Assembly: GCF_030718205.1 (NCBI RefSeq)
Contig: NZ_JAUZQF010000034.1
Span: 1-64,000 of the forward strand
Direction of reading: 5' to 3'
Length of the DNA stretch: 64,000 bases
Source of the DNA: Nonomuraea turcica
GTDB taxonomy: Bacteria; Actinomycetota; Actinomycetes; Streptosporangiales; Streptosporangiaceae
Shown here: positions 31,530-41,017 of the stretch, piece after piece
Layout of the letters: each line of letters begins with the position of its first letter
Position numbering within the stretch: the stretch's first letter is position 1
Notes under the pieces: generated by a model
Database searches by the model: none
Told to the model about the DNA's origin: nothing
Seen by the model: the letters and a program-made list of their open reading frames with translations, nothing else
Made by a program: the position numbers and the translations under genes

Positions 31530-33080
31530 ATGCCGAGCTCGGACGGACTGGTCATCGACGCGCCCTCCGCTCTGGCCGAGGAGGCGACGCTGGCGGCCCT
31601 GCTGCGCTGCTGCGCGCGGGAGGTGGCCGGGCCGCGCGGCCTGGTGTGGCCCGCGCCGCCGTACCTGCTGCTGCGGGTGGCGGGCACGTTGCTGCGGGCC
31701 CGTACGTACGGCGGCGCCGCGCTGCGCTTCGACGGCCCGCCCGAGCGTCTGGAGAACGGCGCCTGGCGGCCGCTGTCGACCGACGAGCTGGTCGGGCTGG
31801 TCGAGGCCGACTTGCAGGGGCACAACGCCGAGTTCGCCGGACAGGTGGCGGCCAGCAGGCAGGCGATTGCGGCGATCCTGCGAGCCAGGGCCGGCTCCGA
31901 GCCACCGGCCGATCCGTGGCTGGCCTCGGAGCAGGCCCTGGTGTACGGGCACCCGTTCCACCCGAGCCCCAAGGCGCGCGGCGGGGACGGCTGGCTGCGC
32001 TACGCGCCCGAGGCGCACGCCGCGTTCCCCGTCCGGTTGCTCGGCGTGCGCGAGGACGTGCTGGCCGAGGCGGGCGACGTGTCGGCAGTGGAGGGCATGG
32101 GCGGCATGGGCAGGGCGCCGGACGGCTATCGGGTGCTTCCCGCGCATCCATGGCAGCTCGACCTCCTTCGGCCCGCGTTCGGAGCCGAGCTGATCGATCT
32201 GGGACCTGGGCCGGTCGTGGCGCCTACTTCGTCGGTGCGGACCGTGTACGCCCCGGAAGCGGAGGTATGCCTGAAGTTCTCCCTGAACGTGCGGATCACG
32301 AACTGCGTACGCAAGAACGCCTGGTATGAGCTGGCCGGAGCCGTAGAGCTTTCGTCACGACTCAAGCCCATATTTGACGAAATATCGGCCAAGCACCCCG
32401 CCACCCGCTGGCTCCCCGAGCCCGGCTACCGCTCGGCCGCCCTCGGCACCCGGTTCCACGAGGGCCTGGGCGTGATCATCCGGAAGAGCCCGTGGGCCGC
32501 CTGCGACCCCGGCGTGACCCCGATCCTGGCCGGCGCACTCGCCCTGGACGCCCCCGCACGGGACCCGCTGGCGTGGTGGTCGGCGTACGTGTCCGCGGTG
32601 GCGCTGCCCGTGGTGGAGCTGTACTTCGCGCACGGCGTCGTACTGGAGCCCCATCTGCAGAACGTCCTGGTCGGCCTGGACGCGGCCGGGATGCCCGCGC
32701 AGGCCGTCTTCCGCGACCTGGAGGGCACCAAGCTCGTCGCCGGCCGCCACGACCTCGGCGGGCTGCACCACGAGGTGGCCCAGGCCCTCACCTACGACGC
32801 CGAGCGCGGCTGGGCCCGCGTCGTCTACTGCCTGCTCGTCAACCACCTCACCGAGATCGCCGCCGCCGTGGCCGGGCACGACGACGGGTTGCTGCGCGAG
32901 TTGTGGCGAATCGCCCGCGACCTGCTCGCCAAGCTCGCCGCCGACCTCGGCTGGCCGCTGCCGCTGTCGGACCTGCTGGCCGGCGCCCCGCTGCCCGCCA
33001 AGGCCAACCTGGGCGTGCGCTGGGCCAGGGCGGCCGACCGCGCCGCCGGTTACGTCCCGATCGCGAACCCGCTCGCATGA
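31530..33080 (+). CDS. IucA/IucC-family NIS siderophore synthetase, second copy (PvsD-like position)
   Basis: The 516-aa product has the family core: LPAHPWQLDLLRPAF, VAPTSSVRTVYAP, CLKFSLNVRITNCVRKNAWY, the EPHLQNVLVGLD His-containing loop and VFRDLEGTKLV, ending in a FhuF-like acidic/helical region. It is divergent from the first copy and so probably uses a different substrate pair. ATG directly follows the previous stop, with AGGAGAGC upstream. The stop overlaps the decarboxylase start by 4 bases. Confidence 0.9.
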   Translation: MPSSDGLVIDAPSALAEEATLAALLRCCAREVAGPRGLVWPAPPYLLLRVAGTLLRARTYGGAALRFDGPPERLENGAWRPLSTDELVGLVEADLQGHNAEFAGQVAASRQAIAAILRARAGSEPPADPWLASEQALVYGHPFHPSPKARGGDGWLRYAPEAHAAFPVRLLGVREDVLAEAGDVSAVEGMGGMGRAPDGYRVLPAHPWQLDLLRPAFGAELIDLGPGPVVAPTSSVRTVYAPEAEVCLKFSLNVRITNCVRKNAWYELAGAVELSSRLKPIFDEISAKHPATRWLPEPGYRSAALGTRFHEGLGVIIRKSPWAACDPGVTPILAGALALDAPARDPLAWWSAYVSAVALPVVELYFAHGVVLEPHLQNVLVGLDAAGMPAQAVFRDLEGTKLVAGRHDLGGLHHEVAQALTYDAERGWARVVYCLLVNHLTEIAAAVAGHDDGLLRELWRIARDLLAKLAADLGWPLPLSDLLAGAPLPAKANLGVRWARAADRAAGYVPIANPLA

Positions 33081-34177
33081 TCCCCGCCCGCGTCCAGGAC
33101 GCCGCATCCGGCTTGACCGCTCCTGCTTACGTCTACGACCTGCCCGCGCTGGAGGCGCACGTCGCGGCCGTGCGGCAGGCGCTCCCGGGGATCGAGCTGT
33201 ACTACGCGGTCAAGGCCAACCCGGACGCCGAGCTGCTGCGCGTGCTGGCCGGGCACGTGGACGGGTTCGAGGTGTCGTCGGGCGGCGAGCACGCGCACGT
33301 CACGGGCCTGTTCCCGGGTGTTTCCGTGGCGCTCGGCGGGCCCGGGAAGACCGACGCCGAGCTGCGGCTGCCGCACCACCGCATCCACGTCGAGTCACCG
33401 AACGAACTGCGCCGCCTCCTCGCCACGGGGCTGGAGGCCGACGTACTGATCAGGGTCAACCCCGACCTGCCGGTCGAGGGAGCGGCGCTCACGATGAGCG
33501 GGCCGTTCGGGATGGACGAGGAAGGCGTGAAGGAGTGCCTGCCGCTGTTCGGTGAGCGGGTACGGCTGCGCGGCCTGCACACCCACCTGGCCAGCGGGCT
33601 GGACGCCGCCCAGTTGCTGCGGCTGGCGGGGACGCTGCTGGACAACGACCACGAGGAGGTCAATCTGGGCGGGGGCATGGCGGTGTCGTACGAGTCGCCG
33701 GAGTCCAGGTTCGACTGGGCCACGTACGGGGCCGGGCTGGCGGAGCTACGGCGCGGGCGGCGGCTGCGGATCGAGCCGGGCCGGGCGCTGACCGCGTACT
33801 GCGGCTACTACGTGACCAGGGTGGTGGATGTGAAGCGGGTGCGCGGCGAGGCGTACGCGATCGTGCTGGGCGGTACCCACCACCTGCGGACGCCCGTGAC
33901 CAAGGGCCACGATCAGCCGTTCGCGATCCTGCCCATGGGCACGGGGCCGGGCGTGACGGACGAGCCGATCACGTTCGTCGGCCAGCTGTGCACGCCGAAG
34001 GACGTTTTCGCCCGAAAAATCGCGACTTCTGCTCGGGTTGGGGACATGGTGGTGTTCGAGATGGCCGGGGCCTACGCCTGGAACATCTCGCACCACGACT
34101 TCCTCATGCATCCGAAGCCGGCGTTCCACTATCTATCGGGATGCGGGCCAGTACTCCTGCCTTCAGGCGGGAGGTGA
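33077..34177 (+). CDS. PLP-dependent type III decarboxylase (PvsE/SbnH-like)
   Basis: The 366-aa product is an alanine-racemase-fold decarboxylase. The PLP lysine is in LYYAVKANPDAELL (residue about 47), the phosphate loop is NLGGGMAVSY, and the second domain has GRALTAYCGYYVTRVV and LCTPKDVFA. It resembles diaminopimelate/ornithine decarboxylases but sits in an NIS operon, as PvsE and SbnH do; in vibrioferrin the product supplies an ethanolamine unit. ATG overlaps the NIS gene stop. The last ~13 residues (SGCGPVLLPSGGR) look unlike the family end HPKPAFHYL and may come from an inserted element. Confidence 0.88.
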   Translation: MIPARVQDAASGLTAPAYVYDLPALEAHVAAVRQALPGIELYYAVKANPDAELLRVLAGHVDGFEVSSGGEHAHVTGLFPGVSVALGGPGKTDAELRLPHHRIHVESPNELRRLLATGLEADVLIRVNPDLPVEGAALTMSGPFGMDEEGVKECLPLFGERVRLRGLHTHLASGLDAAQLLRLAGTLLDNDHEEVNLGGGMAVSYESPESRFDWATYGAGLAELRRGRRLRIEPGRALTAYCGYYVTRVVDVKRVRGEAYAIVLGGTHHLRTPVTKGHDQPFAILPMGTGPGVTDEPITFVGQLCTPKDVFARKIATSARVGDMVVFEMAGAYAWNISHHDFLMHPKPAFHYLSGCGPVLLPSGGR

Positions 34178-34431
34178 AGGCCCGCGCGTGAGTGCCCCCT
34201 GGGGACGAGCGCGCCTTTTTGACCGTAACTTCTTGCACTGTCTCGGCCACGGTGGGTATGGTTCGAGTGATCGAACGGGAAGGCGATAACCAAGCCCATC
34301 GGGAGATCGTGTCCTTCTCGGTACAGCTAGGCCGCCGGAACGGCGGTGACAGCGCGTGGAGACTCGGGGTTGCCCGGGTCGGTGAAGCGCGAACCCCCGC
34401 ACCTGAGGGTGACGGGAAGAATCTCCACCGT
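34178..34431 (+). mobile_element. Possible IS200/IS605-type remnant after the siderophore operon
   Basis: A hairpin-like CTCCTGCCTTCAGGCGGGAG at the decarboxylase 3' end resembles the left end of IS605-type elements, and the reading GSVKREPPHLR at about 34375 looks like the C-terminus of actinobacterial TnpB proteins. A second hairpin CTCCACCG-TTCA-CGGTGGAG closes the stretch at 34423-34442, overlapping the adnB stop codon. No intact transposase is present. This is a pattern judgement with low certainty; otherwise the stretch holds nothing I can name. Confidence 0.3.
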
Positions 34432-37400
34432 TCACGGTGGAGAGGAGTTCAAGAGCTTGACGCTCTCGATGAGCGCGACCAGCCCGGCCTCGTCGAGCAG
34501 GTTCACGGGCCGCACGGTGCGGTTGGCGCGGACATAGTGGAAGGCCGCGGCCACCTTCTCCAGCGGCACCCCGGCCAGGTGCGACCAGGCGAGCCGGTAT
34601 GCCGCCAGCTGCACCGACGCCCCCTTGGCCGCCTTGCCCCTGGGCGGCTGCCCGGTCTTCCAGTCCACGACCTCGTAACCCCCGTCGGGGAGCTCGAACA
34701 CGGCGTCCATCCGCCCGCGTACCAGCCGGTCGCCGATCATGGTCTCGAACGGCACCTCCATGTCGACCGGCCGCCGATCGGCCCATTCGCTCTGCTCGAA
34801 CCGCTCCTGCAGCTCGGCCAGACGCACGTCCGCCTCTTCCAGCTCGTCGTACAGCTCCAGGTCGTCGATCAATCGCTGCTGGTCCCAGCGCGTCTCCAGC
34901 CACTTGTGGAACGACGTGCCGCGCCGGGCCAGCGGCGCGGGCTTGACCGGGACGGGACGGCGGATCCTGCGGGCCAGCTCGCGCGGATCGGTGGCCAGCG
35001 TGACCAGCGACGACACGGTCAGCTTCGCCGGCAGCTCGACGATCGTGGCGGGCCGGCGCACGTGCAGCTCCCGCTCGCGGAGCAGCAGCTCCGTGTCGCG
35101 TTCCCAGGCCCTCAGCCGCTCCTCCTCATACGCCCGCAGCGGCTCGTCGTCCTCGGGCTCAGGCTCGGCCATCGTGCCGGCCAGCGCGTCCTCGACCAGC
35201 CGGGCGCCGTCGAGCACGGACTCGTACCGCAGGCCCTCGGGCGTCACCGGCCAGACGGCCTCGGCGGGCTCGGCGAGCAGCGGGTTCGTCGCGCCCTCCG
35301 CCACGTCCCCGGCCCAGAACGCGACGCGGTCGGCCGTGTCGCGGATCTCCAGCAGGAAGTCGGACGGCGCCAGCGGCTTGGTGGCGGTGCCCCAGCGGTA
35401 GCCCGAGGCGATCAGGTGGTAGTGGGCGCGGGTCACGGCCACGTACGCCAGCCTGCGTTCCTCCATCAGGTCGCGCTCGCGGCCGTGCTCGTCGAAGCCG
35501 GCCAGCTCCTCCTTGCTGAGCCCGCCCAGCCTGGGCAGGTCGGCGGCGTCGCCGCGCAGCGGGTAGGGGAGCTTGCGGGGATTCTCCGTCCACCGGCTGT
35601 TCATGACCGGCGTGGCGGGGAAGATGCTGCCCGTCGTGATCGTCCCCTTCGAGCTGACCAGCTGCGACAGCCCCGGCACGACCACGATCGGCCATTCCAG
35701 GCCCTTGGAGGCGTGCACGGTCATCAGCTTGACGCTGTTGCTCTCTCCGACCCGACCTGCCTCCAGCCCGAACTCCTCGCTCTCGGCCGCCTGCAGGTAG
35801 GCCAGGAACGCCCCGAGCGTCGGATCCTCGGCGTCGCCCGCGAACCTGGACGCCGCGTCGAGGAACGCGTCGAGGTCCGCCCGCGCCGCGAACGCGCTCA
35901 CCGTGCCGCTGCGCGCGGCCACCTCGACGTCCAGGCCGAGCTTGCGCTCCACCTCACTGATCAGATCGGGCAGCGGCTGCGCGGTGTGCGCCCTGAGCTG
36001 CCGCAGCTCGTGGGCGAGGGCGAGGAGCCTGGTACGGGCCAGCGGCGACAACGCCTCCAGCCACTCGTCCCGGTCCGGCAGCTCGTCCAGGGCGTCCACC
36101 AGGCTCCCGCGCTCTTCGGCCAGGTCGGCCACCACCTGGTCGAGCGGGTCCTCCGCCCGGTTGCTCTCGCTCAGCTCGCGGGCCAGCTGCCTGGCGTGCT
36201 CGCCCAGCACCCGCAGGTCGGCGGGCCCAATCCGCCAGCGCGGCCCGGCCATCAGCCTGGCCAGCGCGTCACCGGCCGTCGCGTCGTACAGGACGCGGAG
36301 GGTGGCGACGATGTCGCTCACCTCGGGCACGGTCAGCAGGCCGCCGAGGCCGACCACCTCGACCGGGATGTCGCGTTCTTCCAGGGCCCGGCGCAGCGCC
36401 GGGAACTGCGAGCGTTTCCTGGCCAGAATCGCGACGTCCTGCGGCTGGATGGCGAGGGTCTTCTTGCGCTCCTTCTCTCCCCACGGCAGCCCGTCGGGGG
36501 CGACCTGCTGGCCGAGGATCTTGGCGATGCCGTCGGCGACCCACCTGGCCTCGTCCTCGGCGGTCTCGTGAAAGGCGCAGGTCACGCGGCCCCGGTCGAC
36601 CCGGTTGGGGCCGGGGACGAGGACGGGGACCTCGCGGGCCTCCATGCGGAGCGGGAGCTGGACGCGGGCGGCCACGTCGAGAACGCGGTCGCCGTTGCGG
36701 AAGCTGACGCTGAGCTGGCGGACCGGGGCCGGGTCCCCCGAACTTGTCCGGAAATCTCGGGAAAAACGGCGAAGGTTGCCTGCGGAGGCGCCGCGCCAGC
36801 CGTAAATCGACTGGCAGGGGTCGCCGACGGCCGTGACCGCATGGCCGCCACTGAACAGCGAGCGCAGCAGGACCAGCTGGGCGTGGCTGGTGTCCTGGTA
36901 CTCATCCAGCAGGACCACCGCGTAACGCTCGCGCTCGATCTGTCCCACTTCTTTGTGGTTGGCGGCGATCCTGGCGGCCAGCGCCATCTGGTCGCCGTAG
37001 TCGATGACCTCCCGGCTCCGCTTCAGCCGCTCGTACGCCTCCACCAGCGGCAGCAGCTGCTCCCGCGCGGCATGCACGTCCACCGGCTTGCGCTGGGCGA
37101 GCGTCTTCCTGCCCGGCAGCACGTCGTGCCGTTCGCGCAGCCACTCCCCCACCCGCCGGACGTCGGCCGGCGTACGCAGGTGCTCCGACAACTCGCCGGC
37201 CAGCTCCAGCACGGCGGCGGTGACCGACGGCGGGCCCAGCTCGATCTTGTCCATCGGCCCGTCGTACATCGCCACCACCCGCGAGGCGAGCTGCCACGAC
37301 ACGGCCGGCGTGACCAGCCGCATGGTCGGCTCCAGCCCCTCGCGCAGGGCGTGGTCGGTGACCAGGCGGGCGGCGTAGGCGTGGTAGGTGGAGACCGTCG

Positions 37401-37704
37401 GCTCGTTGTCGAGCGCGCCCGGCTCGACCAGGCCCGCCTCCGCCAGTCCGGTGAGGCGTTCCCTGACCCGGGTGGCCAGCTCGGCGGCCGCCTTGCGGGT
37501 GAAGGTCAGGCCCAGGACGTTCTCCGGCTTGACCAGGCCGTTGGCCACCAGCCAGACCACGCGCCCGGCCATGGTCTCGCTCTTGCCCGAGCCCGCGCCG
37601 GCCATGACCACCATCGGCTCCAGCGGGGCCTCGATGACCACGGCCTGCTCGCCCGTGGGGGGAAGGATGCCGAGCTTGCCGGCGAGTTCGGCGGGGGTCA
37701 GCAC
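34432..37704 (-). CDS. adnB: AdnB-type helicase-nuclease subunit
   Basis: The 1090-aa product has an N-terminal UvrD motor with Walker A MAGAGSGKSETMAGR (about 35-42), LLDEYQDTSHAQLVLL (motif II), GDPCQSIYGWRGASAG, VMTVHASKGLEWPIVVVPG-like LMTVHASKGLEW and YVAVTRAHYHLIASG. A C-terminal RecB-like nuclease has the DxK motif YEVVDWKTGQPP. This two-domain layout is that of AdnB. With AdnA it resects DNA double-strand ends for recombination. GTG overlaps the adnA stop by 7 bases. Equivalent genes in M. tuberculosis are Rv3201c/Rv3202c. Confidence 0.88.
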   Translation of the reverse strand: MLTPAELAGKLGILPPTGEQAVVIEAPLEPMVVMAGAGSGKSETMAGRVVWLVANGLVKPENVLGLTFTRKAAAELATRVRERLTGLAEAGLVEPGALDNEPTVSTYHAYAARLVTDHALREGLEPTMRLVTPAVSWQLASRVVAMYDGPMDKIELGPPSVTAAVLELAGELSEHLRTPADVRRVGEWLRERHDVLPGRKTLAQRKPVDVHAAREQLLPLVEAYERLKRSREVIDYGDQMALAARIAANHKEVGQIERERYAVVLLDEYQDTSHAQLVLLRSLFSGGHAVTAVGDPCQSIYGWRGASAGNLRRFSRDFRTSSGDPAPVRQLSVSFRNGDRVLDVAARVQLPLRMEAREVPVLVPGPNRVDRGRVTCAFHETAEDEARWVADGIAKILGQQVAPDGLPWGEKERKKTLAIQPQDVAILARKRSQFPALRRALEERDIPVEVVGLGGLLTVPEVSDIVATLRVLYDATAGDALARLMAGPRWRIGPADLRVLGEHARQLARELSESNRAEDPLDQVVADLAEERGSLVDALDELPDRDEWLEALSPLARTRLLALAHELRQLRAHTAQPLPDLISEVERKLGLDVEVAARSGTVSAFAARADLDAFLDAASRFAGDAEDPTLGAFLAYLQAAESEEFGLEAGRVGESNSVKLMTVHASKGLEWPIVVVPGLSQLVSSKGTITTGSIFPATPVMNSRWTENPRKLPYPLRGDAADLPRLGGLSKEELAGFDEHGRERDLMEERRLAYVAVTRAHYHLIASGYRWGTATKPLAPSDFLLEIRDTADRVAFWAGDVAEGATNPLLAEPAEAVWPVTPEGLRYESVLDGARLVEDALAGTMAEPEPEDDEPLRAYEEERLRAWERDTELLLRERELHVRRPATIVELPAKLTVSSLVTLATDPRELARRIRRPVPVKPAPLARRGTSFHKWLETRWDQQRLIDDLELYDELEEADVRLAELQERFEQSEWADRRPVDMEVPFETMIGDRLVRGRMDAVFELPDGGYEVVDWKTGQPPRGKAAKGASVQLAAYRLAWSHLAGVPLEKVAAAFHYVRANRTVRPVNLLDEAGLVALIESVKLLNSSPP

Positions 37705-40700
37705 ACCTGGCCCCCGTTGTCGTTGACCGGGCAGCTCGCCCTGGCCGCGCAGGTGCGGCAGCCGTCGTTGACCTTGGCCTGGAAGAAGGGGCCCGACATG
37801 CCGGTGGCCACGGTGTCCACCAGGTCACCGGCCCAGCCCGGGTTGTCGTCCTCGCTCAGCGGTTGCTGCCCCTGCTCCAGGGCGTCGTTCTTGCCGCCGG
37901 CCTTCCCCAGCTGGACGAGCGCGGCGCCGCCCGGCTCGGTCATGCCGTGCCGGGCGAACGCGCCCAGCAGCGCGGCCAGCTGGTAGACGCCGAGCTGCGG
38001 GTGGCGGTCGATCTCACCGGCCTTCGGTTTGGAGCCGCCGGTCTTGAGGTCGATGATCACGGCGCGCCCGTGGTCGTCGCTCTCCACGCGGTCCACCCGG
38101 CCCTTGATCTGCACGCCTTCCGAGACCATGGCGGTGAACGACTCCTCCATGGCCTTCAGCTCGCGCGGGTTGTCCTTCTGCCAGCGCAGGAACTTGCCGA
38201 TCATCTGCTCGGCGACCTTGCGCTGCTTGCGGTTGTACCAGGTGCCACCGAAGTCGAGCTCGTGCCAGACCTGGTCGAGCCGCTCGCCCAGGAGGTCCTC
38301 GCTGGGCAGGTCGGTGTTGGCCAGCACGGCCAGGGCGTGGATGACGTTGCCCAGGCCCTGCGCGGTGCTGGTGCCGGCGGCGCCGACGGCGGTCTCCAGG
38401 AGCCAGCGCAGGCCGCACTTGGTGAAGCTCTCGACCGCCGAGGGCGAGATGCTCACGATGCCGTCGGGCCAGCTCAGGGGGCGGTCGTCGGAGATGGGCG
38501 TGAGGGCGTACCAGTCGTTGGGGTGGGCGCCCTGGACGCCGGCGGCGGCGAGGCGGGCGAGTTGCTGCGCCGCTTTCTGCCGGAGTTTTCGGGGTTTGGT
38601 GGGGTCGGTCACCGCACTGCGGAGGTCCGCCACCAGGGCGGGCATGTTCAGCCAGCGGGCCCGGTCGTCCATCGTGGCCGTCTCCACCGCGCCCGGCAGC
38701 AGCTCCGACAGGAACCTGGACGCGCGCTCGTCGGTGTCCTCGCCGCCCACGGCCGTCACCACCAGCCTGTGCCTGGCCCGGGTGACGGCCACGTAGAACA
38801 GCCGGCGCTCCTCGGCGAGCAGCTTGGAGGCCAGCGAGGCGGCGTTCGGCCGAGCCCCCTCGAGCACCTCGACGAGGTCCTCCACGCCCAGCATCGACCC
38901 GCGGAGCCGCAGGTCCGGCCAGACCGCCTCCTGGACTCCCGCGACCACCACGACGTCCCATTCCAGGCCCTTGGAGCGGTGGGCGGTGAGCACGCGTACG
39001 GCGTCGCCGTCGGGTGCCCGGTCGGCCAGCGTGTCACCGGGGATCTCCTGGGCGGCCAGGTCGTCGATGAACACCTCGGGACCCGCCTTCGGCATCCGGT
39101 CCACGAATCTGGCCGCATGGTCGAACAACGCCACGACCGCGTCCAGATCGCGGTCCGCCTGCGCCCCCCTGGAGCCGCCGGACATGCTCAGCTCGGTCCA
39201 GCGCTGGGCCAGCCCGCTGGCGTTCCACACGGCCCACAGGAGATCCTCCGCCGTGCCCTGCTCGCCTACCGCCTCCCTGGCCACCGCCAGCAGCTTGGCC
39301 ACCCGCTCGGCCGGGACGGCGACGTGGGGCTCGATCCTGGTGAGCTCGCGGACGTCCTGCACGGCCGCGACGAGCAACTCTCCGGACGAACGTGCCTCGC
39401 CGGCGTCGGACGCCTCGTTCTCGGCGATCTTGAGTGCCCGGCGGAGGCGGCGCACGCCGATCATGTCGGTGCCGCCGAGCGGGCCCGTCAGCAGCTCCTC
39501 GGCCACCCCCTCATCGAGGTGGGCGGGGTCGAGCACCACCTTCATCAGGGTGAGCAGCGGGCGCACCCCGGGCTCATGGGCGATCGGCACCTCGTCGCCC
39601 GCGATCATCGTCGGCACCCCGGCGTTGGTCAACGCCCGGCGCAGCAGGGGCACCTGCCGCCTGGCCGAGCGCACCAGCACCGCCATCCGGTGCCAGGGCA
39701 CGCCGTCGATCAGGTGGGCCCGCCGCAGCGTGTCCGCGACGATCGCGGCCTCCTGGCTGGTGCTGTCGGCCAGCAACACACGTACGTCGCCGTCCGGCGT
39801 GTCCGGCAGCGGGGCCAGATCGCGGTGGCCGCCTCCTGGCCCGGCGGGAAGGCGGGTGGCGACCCTGCGAGAGGCCTCCAGCAGACCGGCCCCGCTCCTG
39901 CGGCACACGCGCAGCGTCAGCACCGGCGCGTCATGGCCGTCGCGGGTCCTGAACCGCTCGGGGAACTTCATGATCCCCTGGACGTCCGCGCCCCTGAACC
40001 CGTAGATCGACTGGTCGGGGTCGCCCACCGCCACCAGGTCGCGCCCGTCGCCCGCGAGCTGGGCCAGCATCAGCTCTTGGGCCGGGTCGGTGTCCTGGTA
40101 TTCGTCCACGAACACCACGTCGTGCGCCGATCGCTCCCGCTCGCGCACGTCCGGCCTGGCCAGCAGCGCGGAGGCGGCGCCGATCAGCTCCGCGTAGTCG
40201 TAGGTCTCCTCCGGATCGAGGTCGAACCTGTCCTGGTAACGCTCGGCGAACCGGCCGGCCGCCACCCAGTCGCCCCGCCCGTGCCGCCTTCCTAGCTCGA
40301 TCAGCCGGTCCCCGTCGAGCCCGCGTTCGTTGGCCCGCGACAGGAAGTCCCGCAGCTCCTCGGCGAACCCGCGGGTCTTGAGCGGCTCGCGCAGCGACAC
40401 CGGCCAGTCGAGCCCGCCGCTCTCCAGCTCGCCGTGCAGCAGCCGCCTGATCTCCAGCAGCTGCTCGGGGCCGGTCAGCAGGCGGGGCGGGGCCTTGCCC
40501 TCGAGGATCGACTCGCGGCGCAGGAGCGTGTAGGCGTAGGAGTGGAAGGTCAGGGCGAGCGGGGTGCGGGTGGTGCGGCGCAGGCGTGCGGTGACGCGCT
40601 GGCGCAGCTCCTCGGCGGCCTTGCGGCTGAAGGTGAGGATGAGCACCCGCTCGGGGTCCAGGCCGCGGCGCTCGATCCTGTCCACGACACTCTCCACGAT

Positions 40701-40850
40701 CGTGGTGGTCTTGCCGGTGCCCGGGCCGGCGAGGACGAGGAGGGGTCCGCTCTGGTGTTCGACCACGGCACGTTGGTGCTCGTCGAGCACAGGGGGCACA
40801 ACAGGGCTGCCGCTGCCGCGCCGTACCAACCGCCAGGTCTGACCACTCAC
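37698..40850 (-). CDS. adnA: AdnA-type helicase-nuclease subunit with Fe-S nuclease
   Basis: The ~1050-aa product has a UvrD-type motor (LAGPGTGKTTTIVESV; VFVDEYQDTDPAQELML; GDPDQSIYGFRGADV; HRSKGLEWDVVVVAG; YVAVTRARHRLVV) and a C-terminal RecB nuclease with VIIDLKTGGSKPK. Cysteines in FTKCGLRWLLE and GCRTCAARASC near the end suggest an AddB-type [4Fe-4S] nuclease, as in AdnA. I chose GTG at 40850 (VSGQTWRLV); a longer frame starts at 40922. It is coupled to adnB by overlap. The pair ends the conserved block. Confidence 0.86.
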   Translation of the reverse strand: MSGQTWRLVRRGSGSPVVPPVLDEHQRAVVEHQSGPLLVLAGPGTGKTTTIVESVVDRIERRGLDPERVLILTFSRKAAEELRQRVTARLRRTTRTPLALTFHSYAYTLLRRESILEGKAPPRLLTGPEQLLEIRRLLHGELESGGLDWPVSLREPLKTRGFAEELRDFLSRANERGLDGDRLIELGRRHGRGDWVAAGRFAERYQDRFDLDPEETYDYAELIGAASALLARPDVRERERSAHDVVFVDEYQDTDPAQELMLAQLAGDGRDLVAVGDPDQSIYGFRGADVQGIMKFPERFRTRDGHDAPVLTLRVCRRSGAGLLEASRRVATRLPAGPGGGHRDLAPLPDTPDGDVRVLLADSTSQEAAIVADTLRRAHLIDGVPWHRMAVLVRSARRQVPLLRRALTNAGVPTMIAGDEVPIAHEPGVRPLLTLMKVVLDPAHLDEGVAEELLTGPLGGTDMIGVRRLRRALKIAENEASDAGEARSSGELLVAAVQDVRELTRIEPHVAVPAERVAKLLAVAREAVGEQGTAEDLLWAVWNASGLAQRWTELSMSGGSRGAQADRDLDAVVALFDHAARFVDRMPKAGPEVFIDDLAAQEIPGDTLADRAPDGDAVRVLTAHRSKGLEWDVVVVAGVQEAVWPDLRLRGSMLGVEDLVEVLEGARPNAASLASKLLAEERRLFYVAVTRARHRLVVTAVGGEDTDERASRFLSELLPGAVETATMDDRARWLNMPALVADLRSAVTDPTKPRKLRQKAAQQLARLAAAGVQGAHPNDWYALTPISDDRPLSWPDGIVSISPSAVESFTKCGLRWLLETAVGAAGTSTAQGLGNVIHALAVLANTDLPSEDLLGERLDQVWHELDFGGTWYNRKQRKVAEQMIGKFLRWQKDNPRELKAMEESFTAMVSEGVQIKGRVDRVESDDHGRAVIIDLKTGGSKPKAGEIDRHPQLGVYQLAALLGAFARHGMTEPGGAALVQLGKAGGKNDALEQGQQPLSEDDNPGWAGDLVDTVATGMSGPFFQAKVNDGCRTCAARASCPVNDNGGQVC

Positions 40851-41017
40851 AGCTCTAAATTCCACCAGACCACAGGGGTAGATCGTGCCGACTTGCCCGG
40901 TCTCCCCACGCGATCCGCCCACCGTACCGGGGCAAATCCCAGCTTTTCCGACGACACGCCGCCCGTACCTTTCCAGACATAGCGCGATATATCGCGTGCA
41001 GGCTGGAAGGGAGACCC

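Noticed and set aside
34192..37986. 1264-residue plus-strand frame opposite adnB
   Set aside because: Antisense shadow; it has His/Gln/Arg-rich composition and no motif, while the minus strand has complete helicase and nuclease motifs.
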